Assembly: GCA_003117195.1 (NCBI GenBank) | Contig: BDSI01000115.1 | Span: 124,001-188,000, forward strand | Source: Eudorina sp. 2006-703-Eu-15 | Lineage: Eukaryota > Chlorophyta > Chlorophyceae > Chlamydomonadales > Volvocaceae | Length of the DNA: 64,000 nucleotides | Direction of reading: 5' to 3' | In this document: positions 11,421-23,700 of the stretch, piece by piece | How the letters are laid out: the number at the start of each line of letters is the position of its first letter | Numbering within the stretch: the first letter of the stretch is position 1 | Translations under genes and position numbers: made by a program | The notes under the pieces: model-generated | The model's database searches: none | Told to the model about the DNA's origin: nothing | Seen by the model: only the letters and a program-made list of their open reading frames with translations

Positions 11421-14400
11421 ATGGTCAATCACAATGTCCGTGTCACGTTCGCCGTCCGAATCACGGACGGCATCGCCACTGGCATATGGGCATCAAGCGT
11501 GTTGAGCACTTACATCAACGTTCTGGAAGGGGATGACGATCAGGCGAACGAGGTGAGTCCGCTCTTCGGAGCGATGTACAGCCACGAAACTCTCGACGAG
11601 CCTGATGTGAGCTGCACCCGAGAGCTTGACTCTTACCACTATGGCCACCTGCGCGCAGCGCGTTGGCTACGCCCAGGCCATTCAAGGGACGTTCCTCGCT
11701 GCCGCTGCGATACCAGGTACTGCCGTCGCAACTTGAAGGGATAGGCCAGCGCGCGGTCGGGGGCGGGGCAGGGGAGGGTCAGCGATGGTTCGTCGGCGGG
11801 CCTGTGCACTGCCAGCTTCCGAGCCATCCGCGGCCATTGGGCCACTCAACGCGCAAAGCAGTCTCCAAAAGTCTCGAACCCGTCGGTCATATGGCGGGGG
11901 ACTGTGCCGGTATGCATGGGGCACCCTGGCGCCTCGCCGCCGATCGTTCCCACCTCGTCACCTCCCTGCACGCGTATTCCCCTGGTATCGCAACCGACAC
12001 CGTCGGATCTCGTATCGCAACCGACCCCGTCGTGTTCCAACTGACCCGCGCCGGATTGTCGTGTCCCAACTGACCCCACCACCACCACCACCACCACCAC
12101 CACCGAACTCCCCAGCCGGCTGGCTGGCCATCACCCACCGCCGGGACTCCATCCTGAAGGTCATGGGCCTGGTGGCCTTCGCCGCCATCGCCACCACCTC
12201 CGCGGCGCTGATCATGGACGTGCCGTACAAGTACGGCCTGCTGTGCTGCGGCTTGGCGCTGTGGGGTGTCGCGCAGGTGCGCATGGGGAGGGGGCGGCCG
12301 GGGCGCCCCAAAACCCTAGAGAAACACCGGGGTGGGGGTTGGGGGGTATAGATGCCGCTGACGATGACGTGCCGTGCCGCTGGCGCTGTGTCTTGCTGGG
12401 TGGACTCCCAGGGTCGCGGCGCACACGCACACACACACGCACGCACGCATCTGACCCATGGGTCGGCCTGCCCCTCCCGTGTCGATGTCGTACAGGCCAA
12501 CGCCCCCGTGTTGGACGCCCTGTTCGCCGACTCGGTCCCCACAGGCAACCGCTCCAAACTGTACACCTGGCTTCACATGTGGGTGGGGGTTGGGTCTTTG
12601 GGGCGGCGGGGAGGAGACGAGCTCTCGGCCAGCGGCGGCAGGGCGGGATGGGCTGGGCGGGGTTTGGTGGTGTGGGTTTCTGGTGAGCTTCTCTGTAGGG
12701 CGGGTGCAGGGCGGGGTGCAGGGATACAGGGGATTTGGGAGGCAACAATGCAGTGCGCGGGCAGCTGCTGGGGGGGAGCGGGCGGAGGGGTGGGACGGAC
12801 TCCTCCAACGGGGGTCAGTTTCTGTCTCCGGGTGCAGGGCGGTCCCATTCCGAGGGAGGCGGGCACCGTGGGCCTGTGTGAGTGTGTTGGGTGCCTATCC
12901 GGGGGACGATGGTTCAAAAGCAGACACGGACACGGACTGGGCCGGGCCGGGCGGCCGGGCCGGGTCGGGTCGGTCCGGCGGCCGGGTCGGCGGTGGGGCC
13001 GGGTCGGGTCCGGGGTTGGCGGGTAGGGACGGTTTCGGGGCCAGGGATGGCGGCTGAGCAGCCCCCGGTTGCCATCAAGTTCCTTATCATGTAATGCCTC
13101 CCTCACTGGGGGTCTCCCCTTGAAAAGGGTCTGGAGGTACGCTCTTAGGTCATGCCGGGAGCGGTGATCTGCGCAGTGACCGCTGAGCAGTGGCCCATGG
13201 GTCTTGCGGACCCGGTCGCGCGGAGCTCGACGGACCCATGGGTCACCTCGTTTGCTCCCAATGGCAGCTCTCTTACAAGCAACCCGCTCAGTTTCTGGAC
13301 ACCGCTATTTGAGTCGTTCCCGCCCTCGTACGGCATTCCAGGTCGTACATCGTGTCCCAGGGCGTCGGTCCCGGGGTGGGTGCCGCCATGTTCTACCTCA
13401 GCGGCAATGTGTGGAAGCTGGAGGTGCTGCAGGTGGGTGCGTGGGTCGGTGGGTGCGTGGGCCGGTGGGTGCGTGGGTCGGTGGGTGCGTGGGTCGGTGG
13501 GTGCGTGGGCCGGTGGGTGCGTGGGCCGGGCGGGGGCGGCTCAGCCGGTGTCGGGTTACCCCTCACTGCTGGTGCCCGCAGCACGCGCCGTCCGTGAGCC
13601 GCTACCCCTGCACTCTTGACACGCGTGTGCGAGTGCTCCGCGGGGCACCCGCGTGCGCGTGTGTCCGGTTCCTTCCTTGCCCTAACAAACCACCCTAACA
13701 AACCACCCTAACAAACCACCCTAACAAACCACCCTAACAAACCACCCTAACAAACCACCAGCCCTAACCACCAGCCCTAACCACCAGCCCTAACCACCAG
13801 CCCTAACCACCAGCCTTAACAAATCACCACCACCACGGCTCCTCAGGTGTGCCCTCCCGCCGTCCCAACCGGCCTCCTGCTTTCCCGGCCCTCCGACCGA
13901 CGTTTCGTGGGCCTTGCGTCGGCTGTGTTAGGTTTCCCCACACGCGCTCTCCCACGCACCCTTCCCACGCACCGACCAGTACATGTCAGCACACTCCATC
14001 CTTAGTTCCTTACCATCCGCCAGTTCTTTTCATCCCGCCTTCCCGCCCCCTCACCCTACCCCCGCCCCCTGCCCGCCCGCGACGGTACTCCCCCAGCCCT
14101 CCCTCAAAACAATTTTTGGATCCCTCCTATACATATATACATCTGTTTACTTCAATTCTTATATATGTATGTAGATATATATATATATATATATATATCC
14201 CTCCCGCCCTCCCACGCTACCCCTCCCTGCCCGCCCGCCCGCCCCGCAGCGGGTGATGCTGGTGGGTATGGCGCTGGCGGTGGTCCCGGCGCTGCTGATG
14301 CTGTGCTTCGATGATGACCAGACGTTGGGGGCGGAGAGCGAGGGGCTGCTGCGGGCGGCGCTGCTGCAGCCGGAGGAGGAGGGGGAGGAGGCGGAGGACG

Positions 14401-17400
14401 AGGAGGCGGGCGGCGGGGCGGCTGAGGAGCAACACGAGGTGGGCGGGAGGGAGGGGCGGGGAGGAGAGGAGCAGCCCGAGGTGGGAGGGAGGGGCGGGGA
14501 GGGGCGGGGAGGGAGGGAGGGAGGGGCGGGGAGGGAGGGAGGGAGGGGCGGGGAGGAGAGGAGTAGCCGGAGATGGGAGGGAGGGGCGGGGAGGAGAGGA
14601 GCAGCGGGAGGTGGGAGGGAGGGGCGGGGAGGGAGGGAGGGGCGGGGAGGAGAGGAGCAGCCGGAGGTGGGAGGAAGGGCAGGGAGGGAGGGGCGGCGGG
14701 ACTTTCTTGCGAACGGCGGGTTGCCCTTCCGCTGACAGCCACGGCGGTGCTGGGGGGAAGCATGAGCACGGAGTTGAAAGGTAACATGGAAAGGATAATG
14801 ATTTTAGACTCCTGGAAGCACCTGCTTCATGCAACCGAAGCACACCACTGAGGCGGGACATGGTTCTGCCGGTATGGTATCGAAGCTGCCGCACCCTACA
14901 CGGTCCACACGGAGAGGGCCTGCCTCGCCTGCCACCCTCGCGACCCTCAAGACCACCCTAGGTGGTAACGGGCTTGGTTTCCGCGGGGGTTGCTCTCCTA
15001 AACTACCGAGCTGCTGTTAACTGTTAACTGTTAACTGTTAACTTAGTGACGGACTGCCGATCGAGACCTTGGCTGCTGCGGCTGCGGCGGCTGCTGTTCC
15101 TTTACCGTACGATGACTGGCCGTACAGGGCCGCGGCGGCGGTGCTCGGGCCCCCAACGGCGGTCTGTCGGACGGGTACGGTTCGTACGGCTCCCCCTCTC
15201 ACTCCCCCGGCGACGGCGGTGGCGGCGGCGGCGGCGGGGACGGAGACTACCGGCGGCCCTTCCTGGATGGCTGGAACTCGGACACGGAGCGGGAGTACCG
15301 CCGAGAGCAGGTCGGGCGGGGGAGTGGGAGGCTGGGGGAAGGGAAGGGAGGTCGGGGGAGCGGGAGGGCGGGGGAGTGGGAGGGCGGGGGAGTGGGGGCG
15401 GGGGGAAGGGAGGCTGGGGGAAGGGAGGCGGGGTAGCTCCAGAGGTGCTGTGTGTGGGGCGGCTGTAGGGGCCTGCTCTGCCGGGCTGTGGGGGCTGTCC
15501 GATACCCCACTCGAACTGTCGCCCGGATGTGCACTTGCCTTGCTGCGTCAATCGTACCCTTCTGTGCCGTACACCTTACCTTCCCGTGACGCGCCGTACG
15601 ACGACGTAAAATGCCTGGCATGTATACCCCCGCGCGCCCCCTCTTCCATTGTCTGTGTCGGTCTGCAGCTCAGCGCCCCCACCAGCCCCGCCCGCCCAGT
15701 CATTCCGGCTGCGGCAGCGGCAGCGGCGGCGGCGGCGGCGGCGGCCGGCCACGTCCGATCAGGCGGCGGTTACGTGCCACCAGATGCCGTACAGGCTTCC
15801 CACATCGGCGCCAGTAGCAGCGCGGCGGAGTCATACATGAGGCAGCCAGCTACCGTTCTTGTTCAGCACAGCAACCCGGCTGCAGGCAGCGCTACAGCCA
15901 GTGCTGCAGCCGGTGCTATAGCCGGCGCTACAGCCGGCGGGCCCGCGCAGATCGGCAGTCATGCGGTGCTGCTGTCGCCCATGACCTTGTCGCCCGCGAC
16001 GGATCGATCCGGGGCCACCACACCCCTCACAGCCTCCCCGCCGCCCGGGCCGCGCGCCGCCGCCGCCGGCGGCGGCGGCGGTGGCGACGCCGCTGGCGGT
16101 GACGACGGCGCCGCCGGACCAGGTCCCAGCCGCGCGGCGGCCGTGACGGACCGCTTCCACGCTGTACGGCAGGCCGTGGACGGCGCAGCGGGCTGTCCGC
16201 CGACGGGTCTAGCGGCGGCGCCGACGTTTGGCCGCTGGCGCGCCGCGAGTGGCGGCCGGAGGGGGAACGGCCGGGAGCCGTCGTCCGCGCCGGAGAGCGG
16301 CAGCAGCAGCAGCGGCGGCGGCGGCGGCACTGCTGGCGGCGCCGACGCCATTTCGGAGGTGGAGGCGGCGGCCCCGGCGGAGGGCGGCGCAGGCGGCGAC
16401 GCGACGGCGGCGGAGGCGGCGGATGTGTACGAGAGCGCCGCCGGCAGCAGTCGGGAGCCGTCGCTGGGCCCGGAGTCGGTGCCTTCGGAGCTGTCCTTCA
16501 ACGGCCTGCTGGCGCCGCCCAGCTTCAAATCGTGAGTTGAGGCGCGACGATTGTTGGACGGGTTGGGATGGGATGGGATGAGAGGTGCACGATGTGAAGA
16601 CTGATTCGGGACTGATTGATTACCGTTTATCGTCATCGACCGTCCGAGCTGACCAGTCGTACTACAAGGGGGCAGACAATCGCCGTACAAGCAACCCTGG
16701 AACTGGTCATCCCCGACCCACGGGATGCTGAGTACCTGAGTTGCGCCCCCGCTGTCACACACCGGGCTCGCTGCAGGGCGCAGTCCCGCACCTTCAGACT
16801 CTGTGCTCGTTTCACTCTAAACCCCACCCTCCCCCTCCCTGGTTGCATTTTTTTTCTACTGAGCCCCCATCTAATCCCCCGTCCCCACACTCCCGCGCTG
16901 CAGCGCCCAGTCGCGCGGCTTCAGCCGCACCGGCTCCTCAAGCAGCTGCGGATCCGGACGCGGCGGCGGCGGCGCCGCCGCCAGTGCCGGCGGCGGCGCC
17001 GGCGGCTCGGGCCTCGCCGGCAGCTTTGGTACGGCATCCACGCCCGTGGGCTCCCTCCCTCGACTGGACGAGGGAACTGTCGCGGACGCCGAAGCGGACA
17101 GCGAACCGGACACGCCCACTCTGGAGCCGCCACCGTCGCCGCCGCCGCCGCGACCGACGGCCGCGGTGCCGCCGGCGATGGCCCCGGCAAGGCCAGTGGC
17201 CTGGACGGCGCCGCCGCCGGCAGCCGCCACGCTGCACCATGGGGCGCTACTGCCGCCGCCGTCGGCGGCGGCGGCGGCGACGAACGGCAGGTTGTCACCG
17301 GCGGCGGCAGGTGCCGTCGGCAGCGCGTGCGGAGCCAGTACGGCGTGCAGTACACGGCCGGGCGCATGGCCTGTCCCTATGCCGGCGGCGGCAGGTGGCC

Positions 17401-20400
17401 GGGACGTACCGCCGCAGCTGACGGCGCGTAACGCCCCACGAGCCCGTGAGCGGCGGTGAGTGGCGGGCTTTTGGGGAAGCTTGGGAGGTGCTTCATAGGG
17501 CAGGTGGTGCCAGGGGTGGTTAGGTGGGCCGGGTCCTTCCTGTTGCGTCTTTGTGAGCTTCGGTCGGGATCGGTGGGCTTTGCTCCACCTCCACCGACTT
17601 GCTGTGAGCATCATCGACTTGCCACAACGTGATAAGGGTGGTGCAGGTTGTGTTGGGGGAGACTGTGTTAGGAGGCCCGAAGCGAACGACAGACGACAGA
17701 AACCGCCTGGTGATGAGGCGATTTCTGTGGTGTCGTGTGGCCCGAAGCGCTGCGGACAGCGCCTTCCGGGACGGAACCGAACCCCATCCCGGACAGAAGT
17801 CTAGGGTTGAGCCGCCCGAGCAGCCCCAACCCGACATCTGAGATGTGCGCCATATCCCAACCCCCAAACCCCCAACCCCGCAGGTTCCTGTGCGTAAGCA
17901 TGGCTTGGATCCCCGCCATTCTGGCGCTCACGGACTGCATCATGGGCCTGGCCTCCGGCATGACCATCAAGTTCTTCCCCATCTTCTTCAAAGACAGGGT
18001 GCGTACTGCGTACTGCATACTGGCTGCATGCCGTACAGTGACTGCCTCGTACTCACTGCCGTACTCACGGACATAATTGAGTTGCGCAGCTTTACAATGC
18101 GCAAGACCCTCGAGCTCTACCCCCACCCCCACCCCATCCCGGCGCGTCGTACTGTACGGGCCGTGCAGGTCCAGCTGGGGCCCATGTACGTCAACCTGAT
18201 GTACTGCGCCATCCCGCTTTGCCTGTCGGCGGCGTCGTACGGGGCCCAGCGCGCGTCGCGGCTGCTGGGGCGGGTGCAGACGATGGTGCTGAACCGGGGC
18301 ATCGGCATCTCCATCCTCTACTGGATAGCAACCCACCCCAACGTGAGGAGGGGCCAGGCGCGGGGGACCCGGGGTTGGGGGGAGTACGTGGCGGTGTTGG
18401 CGTGGGGGGGGATGTTTCGGGTGCGGTGAGCTAGGGGAGACCAACTGGCTTTGGGAGACCAACAGCGCATTGCGGGTCAGGGGATGTGGGCTTGGGGTGG
18501 TTATCTTGAGGAGCCCACCCAGAACCGGTGAACGGGCTTGAGATGTTATAAAGATAAGAGAAAAACCAAACCCGGAAACAAACCCGGGCACGCCCTGAAG
18601 ACTCACTCCAAAAACTTGCGTGGCGAGGTGGAATGGGATGGGATGGGATGGGTTGGGATGGGTTGGGGATGGGTTGGGGATGGGTTGGGGATGGGTTGGG
18701 GATGGGTTGGGATGGGTTGGGGATGGGAATTTCGGGTGAGGTCAGGGGGTGCAGGGTGGGGCATGTTCGGTCGGGTATCCGAAGGGGCCCGGTCCGTGTG
18801 TCGACCCTGCATGCTGTGCCGTACGGAGGGAGGCGCGCCGGGTACTCCCCAGGAACAGACATGAAACCTTCGCGATGGGGATTGTCTGCCTGTTCACAAC
18901 GAGGGCTGTTTGTCTGCCTTCCGGCCCCGCCTCGCTCCTCCTTCCACCGGCCCTGCCTCATCCCTCCTCCTCCTCCTCCGGCGGTCCCCTCCGTCCCCCC
19001 CCCCCCGTCCCCCCCCGCAGCGGTGGCAGCAGCGGGCGCTGATGGTCCCGGTCTACATCGCCCGCACCTCCATCATGAACTCCATCTACCCGCTCCAAAA
19101 GTCGATCCTCATGGTGTGTGCGAGGGTGACCCGTGGGTCGGTGGTTGGGATCTCCCCTGGGTGCTTCAACGGGTCCACGGGTCGGGTTGGTCGGTCGGTT
19201 GGTGGACCCATGGGTCGGTGGGCTGGCATCCGCACGGGAGAGGAGAAGGAACAGTCCACTCGACTTGGGAGGTCCTTGAGAGGACTTGGGCAGCGGAGCG
19301 CCGCAGCGGAGCGCAGCCGAACAAGATAGCGTGGGGCGCGGGTTGAGCAGAGCACAGGGGAACGGAGTTCGCGTCTAGAATGCGGCTTGGTCGCCTCACC
19401 CACCCACCCTCCTCACCCACCCACCCACCCCATCCCCCTCACCCGCCTCACCCACCTCACCACCCGGCCCCCCCTTTTTGTCAATAAAGACAGCGAAATC
19501 TTCCCCCTTCACTGCTCGCCCTCAGGACTATGTGACCAAGGAGCGCCGTGCCGCCTGGAACAGCCTCGAGTCCGTCACCAGCTTCGGATGGAGCGGAAGT
19601 GCGGCGCTGGGCGGGTGGCTCATACACCACTTCGACTACAGGGTGGGTGCCGGGTGGGTGGGTACTGGGCGGGTGGATGGGTGGGTTGGTGGCTGGCTGG
19701 AATGATGAGATTCGATGGGTGGGTGGATGACTGCTGCCAAACCCCTGCCTACAACCACCTACAACCACCTACCCACGGTAACCCACCCCACGCGCGGCTA
19801 CCCAACTCCCCGCAGACCACGTTCCTCATCACGGCCGGCATGCAGGTGGGTGCCGTACCGAAACGTGCGGGAAAGGGGTATGGTAAGGACGCAGGGGATG
19901 GCGCTGGGTGGCAGCGCACGCCGCTGCGCAGGAAGTGGCACCGAAGGAAGGCGCCGGGCGGGCGCATGGCCGGGCGGGAGCATGGCCGGGCGGGAGCATG
20001 GCCGGGCGGGAGCATGGCCGGGCGGGAGCATGGCCGGGCGGGAGCATGGCCGGGCGGGAGCATGGCCGGGCGGGAGCATGGCCGGGCGGGAGCATGGCCG
20101 GGCGGGAGCATGGCCGGGCGGGAGAAGTCGAACTATTCGGACAAGATGGAGGCCAGGTGGCACGGGCATGACTTCCGACGGGCAGATCAGGCCCTTGGTA
20201 CACCAGACACCTGAAGCCCGTGATGCGTGTCCGTACGTCCGTACGTCCGAGCTTGGTGTTCTAGATGCCGTACACAGGACCCGAGCCACTGATGAACGGC
20301 GCTCCATCGCTACCCCGCCACCATCGTCCCTCACTGCTCCTGATCCCACAGTCGATTCTTCACCGTACCTCTGCGCTGGCAGCAGCGCAGGAGGAATATA

Positions 20401-20642
20401 TCTATACCGATGTCCTATTCCCTCCTGCCCGACCCGCCGCTTCTGGCGCCTCTCTCCGCCTGCCCGACCCTCCGCCGCAGTGCATGGGCTGGTGCATGTC
20501 CATGTGGCTGCTGCCGCTGGTGCCTCGGAAGGAGGCGGCGGGCCTGCAGCAGCCCGCGCCGGCCGCCGCCGCCGTGCGGCGCGGAGGCGCCAAGGCCGCC
20601 GCCGCCGCCGCCGGTGCTGGAGCAGTACGGCGCTCGGGATGA
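11421..20642 (+). CDS. major facilitator superfamily (MFS) membrane transporter
   Basis: Fifteen exons: 11421-11552, 11659-11716, 12116-12276, 12496-12578, 13342-13432, 14250-14438, 15128-15310, 15669-16531, 16904-17455, 17884-17998, 18169-18342, 19021-19113, 19526-19642, 19816-19845, 20481-20642. Phases agree at all 14 junctions, giving 1000 aa. Residues 1-210 form the first six-helix half: RITDGIATGIWASSVLS, then hydrophobic spans, then the MFS-like loop DSVPTGNRSKLYTWLHM after helix 4. Residues ~210-770 are a low-complexity Gly/Ala/Ser loop between the two halves. From ~771 comes the second half (MAWIPAILALTDCIMGLASG), with RTSIMNSIYPLQKSILMDYV and WNSLESVTSFGWSGSAALGG. These phrases match a plant/protist MFS subfamily in which the last is highly conserved. 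Substrate unknown. The start is the first ATG of an exon opening directly into helix 1. The family call is firm; exons 7-9 in the loop are less certain. Confidence 0.88.
13436..13545. repeat. GTGGGTGCGTGGGTCGGTGG tandem repeat in MFS intron 5
   Basis: About 110 bp of alternating gtgggtgcgtgg and gtcggtgg/gccggtgg units begin directly after the donor of the exon ending at 13432. Glycine/tryptophan-rich frames over it are repeat artefacts. Confidence 0.85.
13679..13815. repeat. 13-bp minisatellites containing CCCTAAC (MFS intron 5)
   Basis: Six units of caccctaacaaac are followed by about five of cagccctaaccac, both 13 bp long. The CCCTAAC core recalls plant-type telomere repeats (CCCTAAA), but the 13-bp period and interior position argue for a minisatellite. 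Confidence 0.9.
14439..14700. repeat. G-rich gggagggaggggcgggg repeat in MFS intron 6
   Basis: A purine-rich, strongly strand-biased intronic tract lies just after the donor at 14438. It is a G-quadruplex-prone composition on the plus strand. Open frames in several phases here are compositional. Confidence 0.8.
15012..15041. repeat. 7-bp tandem repeat ctgttaa x4
   Basis: Four perfect ctgttaa units in MFS intron 6, upstream of the exon at 15128. Confidence 0.9.
18630..18730. repeat. GGGATGGGTTGG repeat in MFS intron 11
   Basis: About 100 bp of tatless g-rich gggatgggttgg(gg)atgg units lie in the intron between the exons ending at 18342 and starting at 19021. Confidence 0.85.
19965..20126. 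repeat. 16-bp minisatellite, about ten units, in MFS intron 14
   Basis: Ten nearly perfect tandem copies of catggccgggcgggag lie between the 30-bp exon 19816-19845 and the last exon. Because 16 is not a multiple of 3, each unit shifts frame, which creates long false ORFs on both strands. Confidence 0.95.
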
Positions 20643-21080
20643 CGAGGCGTCTCGCGGACGTAGGTGCCGCGGTAGAGACGGCAGAGGCGACCGCTGCATC
20701 AGGGATCGTTAGCAGCAGCAGCAGCTGCTGCTGCTGCTGCATACAGCGCCCCGTCCCCCCACACACATACCCACAGAGCATCGCCTGCGACGCTGGACTC
20801 AGCTTCTCGCGGCTCAGTTCGTATTTACACATTGAGCATGGCTGCCGTACAGCGTCCGTACCCGGGGGGGCCATTTGCGGTCGCCGCCGCCGCCGCGGTT
20901 GCCGAGCCCCGGCTGTCAGGTCGCGTCGTTATCAAGTGGGTCCTTGGGGTTAAACCGAAAAATGAAGAAAACCCAGAAAACCGTATGGGTGCTTGGGGTG
21001 TGCGGGGGGCCCGGGGAGAAGAGGCTTGGTGCTCCACACCTGCTCCTTCACGGCGTCGCTGTCTGTGATTGACTGCAGGG

Positions 21081-21165
21081 GAGGCGGAGTCTAGGGGGAG
21101 AAACGAGAAGGCGGAGTCTAAGGGGGAGAAACGAGAAGGCGGAGTCTAGGGGGAGAAGCGAGAAG
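21081..21165. repeat. three 28-bp tandem units (ggcggagtctaggggg...)
   Basis: Three consecutive copies of a unit starting ggcggagtctagggggagaa and ending acgagaa, with one or two substitutions each. Confidence 0.9.
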
Positions 21166-21229
21166 GCTGGCCAGCCCTGGAAGTCAGCATGGCGACCGGG
21201 CTGGGGGGTAACTGGTGGCGGCGAAATAG

Positions 21230-21234
21230 TGTAA
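21230..21234 (+). terminator. candidate TGTAA polyadenylation signal of the MFS gene
   Basis: TGTAA, the established chlorophycean polyadenylation signal, occurs 588 nt after the MFS stop codon. I saw no other candidate nearer to the stop. Confidence 0.35.
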
Positions 21235-22528
21235 GGCCCTTACAGTAAGGGGCGGCCAGGCTGGGGAGTACCGTTGAGTAGTGGTGTGGCGACGAAGTGG
21301 TGTTAGGGGGCGGCCGGGAGGGGCTTGCAAGCGGGCATTTGGGTCGCGGCTGGCGGGCGAACTGACACCTGCGAGGGGAGCGAGGGAGGGATGCGAGGGA
21401 GGGAGGGAGGGAGGGAGGGAGGGGAGGGAGGGATGGGTCTACTTATTTTGTCGGAGTCAACGCTTCGCCGTCATCGTCAATGACGACATCGGCGGTTATC
21501 GGTTTGTTGCTCTTCTGCGGTTTTGCTGTCTTTATTGACAAAAAGGGAGGAGGGATGTGTTCGTGTACATGCACATACACAAACAACTCGAATCCTCGAA
21601 AGCTATTCGAACCTCGGACGGCACCCCTTGGTGCTACTGCTGGTGGTGCCGTTTCGCCTTGCGACAGCCGGAAAACACCGCCCAAGCGCTCTCCTGCCGT
21701 TTGCGGGGGAAGGAGAAGGCCGGGAGGAGGGGCCGCAGGACCCCGGCAACGCGCGCGCGCTTTGGAGCGTGCGGAGGTGTGTTTAGCGAAGAAACCCGCC
21801 CGGCCCGGCGGTGCGCGTGCGTGCGTGCGTGTGTGTGTGTGTGCGCGTGTGTGGATGTGAGGCTCCTCGGAAGGACCACCAGCACGGGGTAGTAAGAAGG
21901 GCCGCTTCGAGGTTGTGCATGTGGGTACATATCTCGGGCTGCAGCACTGGGTGCTGTGCTGGTGGTGCCGTTTGGTCCTGATTGTGTGCGTGTGATTAGA
22001 ACCGCGAAAGAAGAAACGCGTGTGTGCATGTGTATGTGTGTGTATCAGAAAACTGTACGATAAACGGCCCTTGCGCAGACGCAAAGTACGTGAACCGTAA
22101 TCCAAAGCAGCACCGTGCAAGGAACGACCGCGTGTTTAGTGCGAGACCCGCCGGAACCACCGACCGTGTGTGTGTTCGCAGGCAGGCAGGCAGGCAGGCA
22201 GAGCAGGAGTGCGTGACCGTGTGTGTGTGTGTAAGGTTTGCGGCTCTGCGGAGGGGAGTATCACGACTCTAAGTTCGGTGGCAAGCGGCGCCTGTAGCGG
22301 GGGGGCCGCTGCGCCGATGCACGCACCGCGGACTGCAGCGCAGGATCTCGGACGCACTGACCAGCCGCCGCTTGTTCCGTTACCTGGCTGCGGGGGGGCC
22401 ACGCACCCGCAGACCTACCGCGCATGGGGCGTGGCACGCAGTCCTGCCCTCGGCGTCCTGGCACTGACAAACACAGCATGCAGCGGTGTGTGTGGTGGGG
22501 CCGGGTGAGGCCGGGTGAGGAGGCTTGC

Positions 22529-22797
22529 GGCTGTCACCGAGGACCCGCGGGGTCCACTGTAACGTTCGTTCGTTCATTCATTCATTCGTGAGGCATTCAG
22601 TGCTGCGTGGCGCATGGGTCTCGTAGCCCCAGGTCCTGGGGGCTGGCGGTGTGCGCTCCTGACCACACCACACCTTGGTCGGTCGGGGTCGGGGTCGGAC
22701 AGGCAGGGGCGCCACGAGGCTGCTTCGCTCGCGATCACAGTTATTACGACATAACAAATGAACGTTACAGCGGACTCCGAAAAGGGATCAACGGTGC
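22529..22797. mobile_element. MITE-like element bounded by inverted gttacag motifs
   Basis: The left end (22529-22575) reads ctgtcaccgaggacccgcgg...ctgtaacgttcg. The right end (22757-22797) carries the inverted counterpart (aacgttacagcggactccga). The arms diverge in the middle. The same end sequence also occurs singly at 4752-4796, 25832-25871 and 55844-55880, so it is a dispersed family. There is no coding capacity in the ~270 bp. Confidence 0.45.
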
Positions 22798-23700
22798 TTA
22801 CCAGGGCTTGTCACGGTAAAGCTGATCGGGGTGCCGTATGCCGGGTCGATGTAAGGCGGTACAGTGCAGGACAATGTTGCAGCAGGGCAGAAGGTGGTTA
22901 AGCGCGGCGCGGCGGTACCGTACGGCATCCCGCGCGGTTCCACACTGAGCTTGCCGGCCTGCCACCGTGCGTGCCATGCATCACGGGCGTCGAAGACGGG
23001 ATGTCCAGCAGAAGTCCAACGCCCGCCGTATTGCACCGCGCCAGCCTCCTCCTCCTCGGCCACCCACGGAGGCAGAGTTGGGCAGCAAACGGAGGCTGAA
23101 CACGGCACAGAACCAGGCCGGGCCCCAGACGGGGTACTGTCGTGGGTGGTGTCTGTTGGTCGGCGAGGTGTCAACTCGATGTCAGCTCGATACCAATACG
23201 TGCAGATGCAGATGCAAGCCAGGGATCCGCGGGTGACTGCGCGGCTTGGGGAAAGCCGCGATACGATTGGGTTTCCGGGGTTGCTGCTGCCGTATCGCAG
23301 CTGCTTCGGATAATGCAATGAAGGGAATGGGGTGTGACATGGTGCTGAGGGATTTTTGACGGGGCTCGGTGCAATGTGTGAGAGCCGGCACCTGCCGGGT
23401 GCCGTCCTGAGCCTTCCCCACGGAGGCCCACGGCGACTGGATCATGAGAGGTTTCCACCTGTAGCTTGCAGAACAAAGGGCTCCCATGCCTTATGATGAG
23501 TGCAGCATCCCGAATGATGGAATGAACACCTCGCCTGGCTTTGCATTTACGAACTGTACGTCATACATCACATATAACATGACTCACCCACGTCATCCTT
23601 TTCTCATTACACTTTCACATACTGATAAGCAATTGAAATTTGACCTTCCAGCCAATAATAGACGTTAAGATCCTTTCGTCTCTAGGCGCAGTTGAATCAA

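Larger units (their letters stand above)
20643..23700. other. spacer between MFS and acyltransferase genes
   Basis: No supportable gene. It holds the MFS 3' UTR, including a gcagcagcagcagctgctgc palindrome near 20710-20740, a 28-bp tandem repeat at 21081-21165, GGGA repeats at 21395-21435 and a MITE-like pair of inverted motifs at 22529-22797. Reading frames such as 21443-22120 on the minus strand (His/Thr-rich) and 22864-23313 on the plus strand lack any domain or family-like composition. A 5' exon of the acyltransferase could lie near 23487. Confidence 0.5.

Noticed and set aside
13679..13815. Chromosome end or true telomere
   Set aside because: The repeat is interior, 13 bp long and flanked by exons of one gene on both sides.
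19965..20126. Regular short repeats that might suggest a CRISPR array
   Set aside because: Units are contiguous 16-mers without spacers, in a eukaryotic intron; this is a minisatellite.
19715..20953. 412-codon plus-strand and 358-codon minus-strand frames
   Set aside because: Created by the 16-bp minisatellite in MFS intron 14. They overlap true exons in the wrong frame.
21443..22120. 225-codon minus-strand frame rich in HTHT
   Set aside because: Derived from GT/AC simple repeats, with no domain and no gene-like composition.
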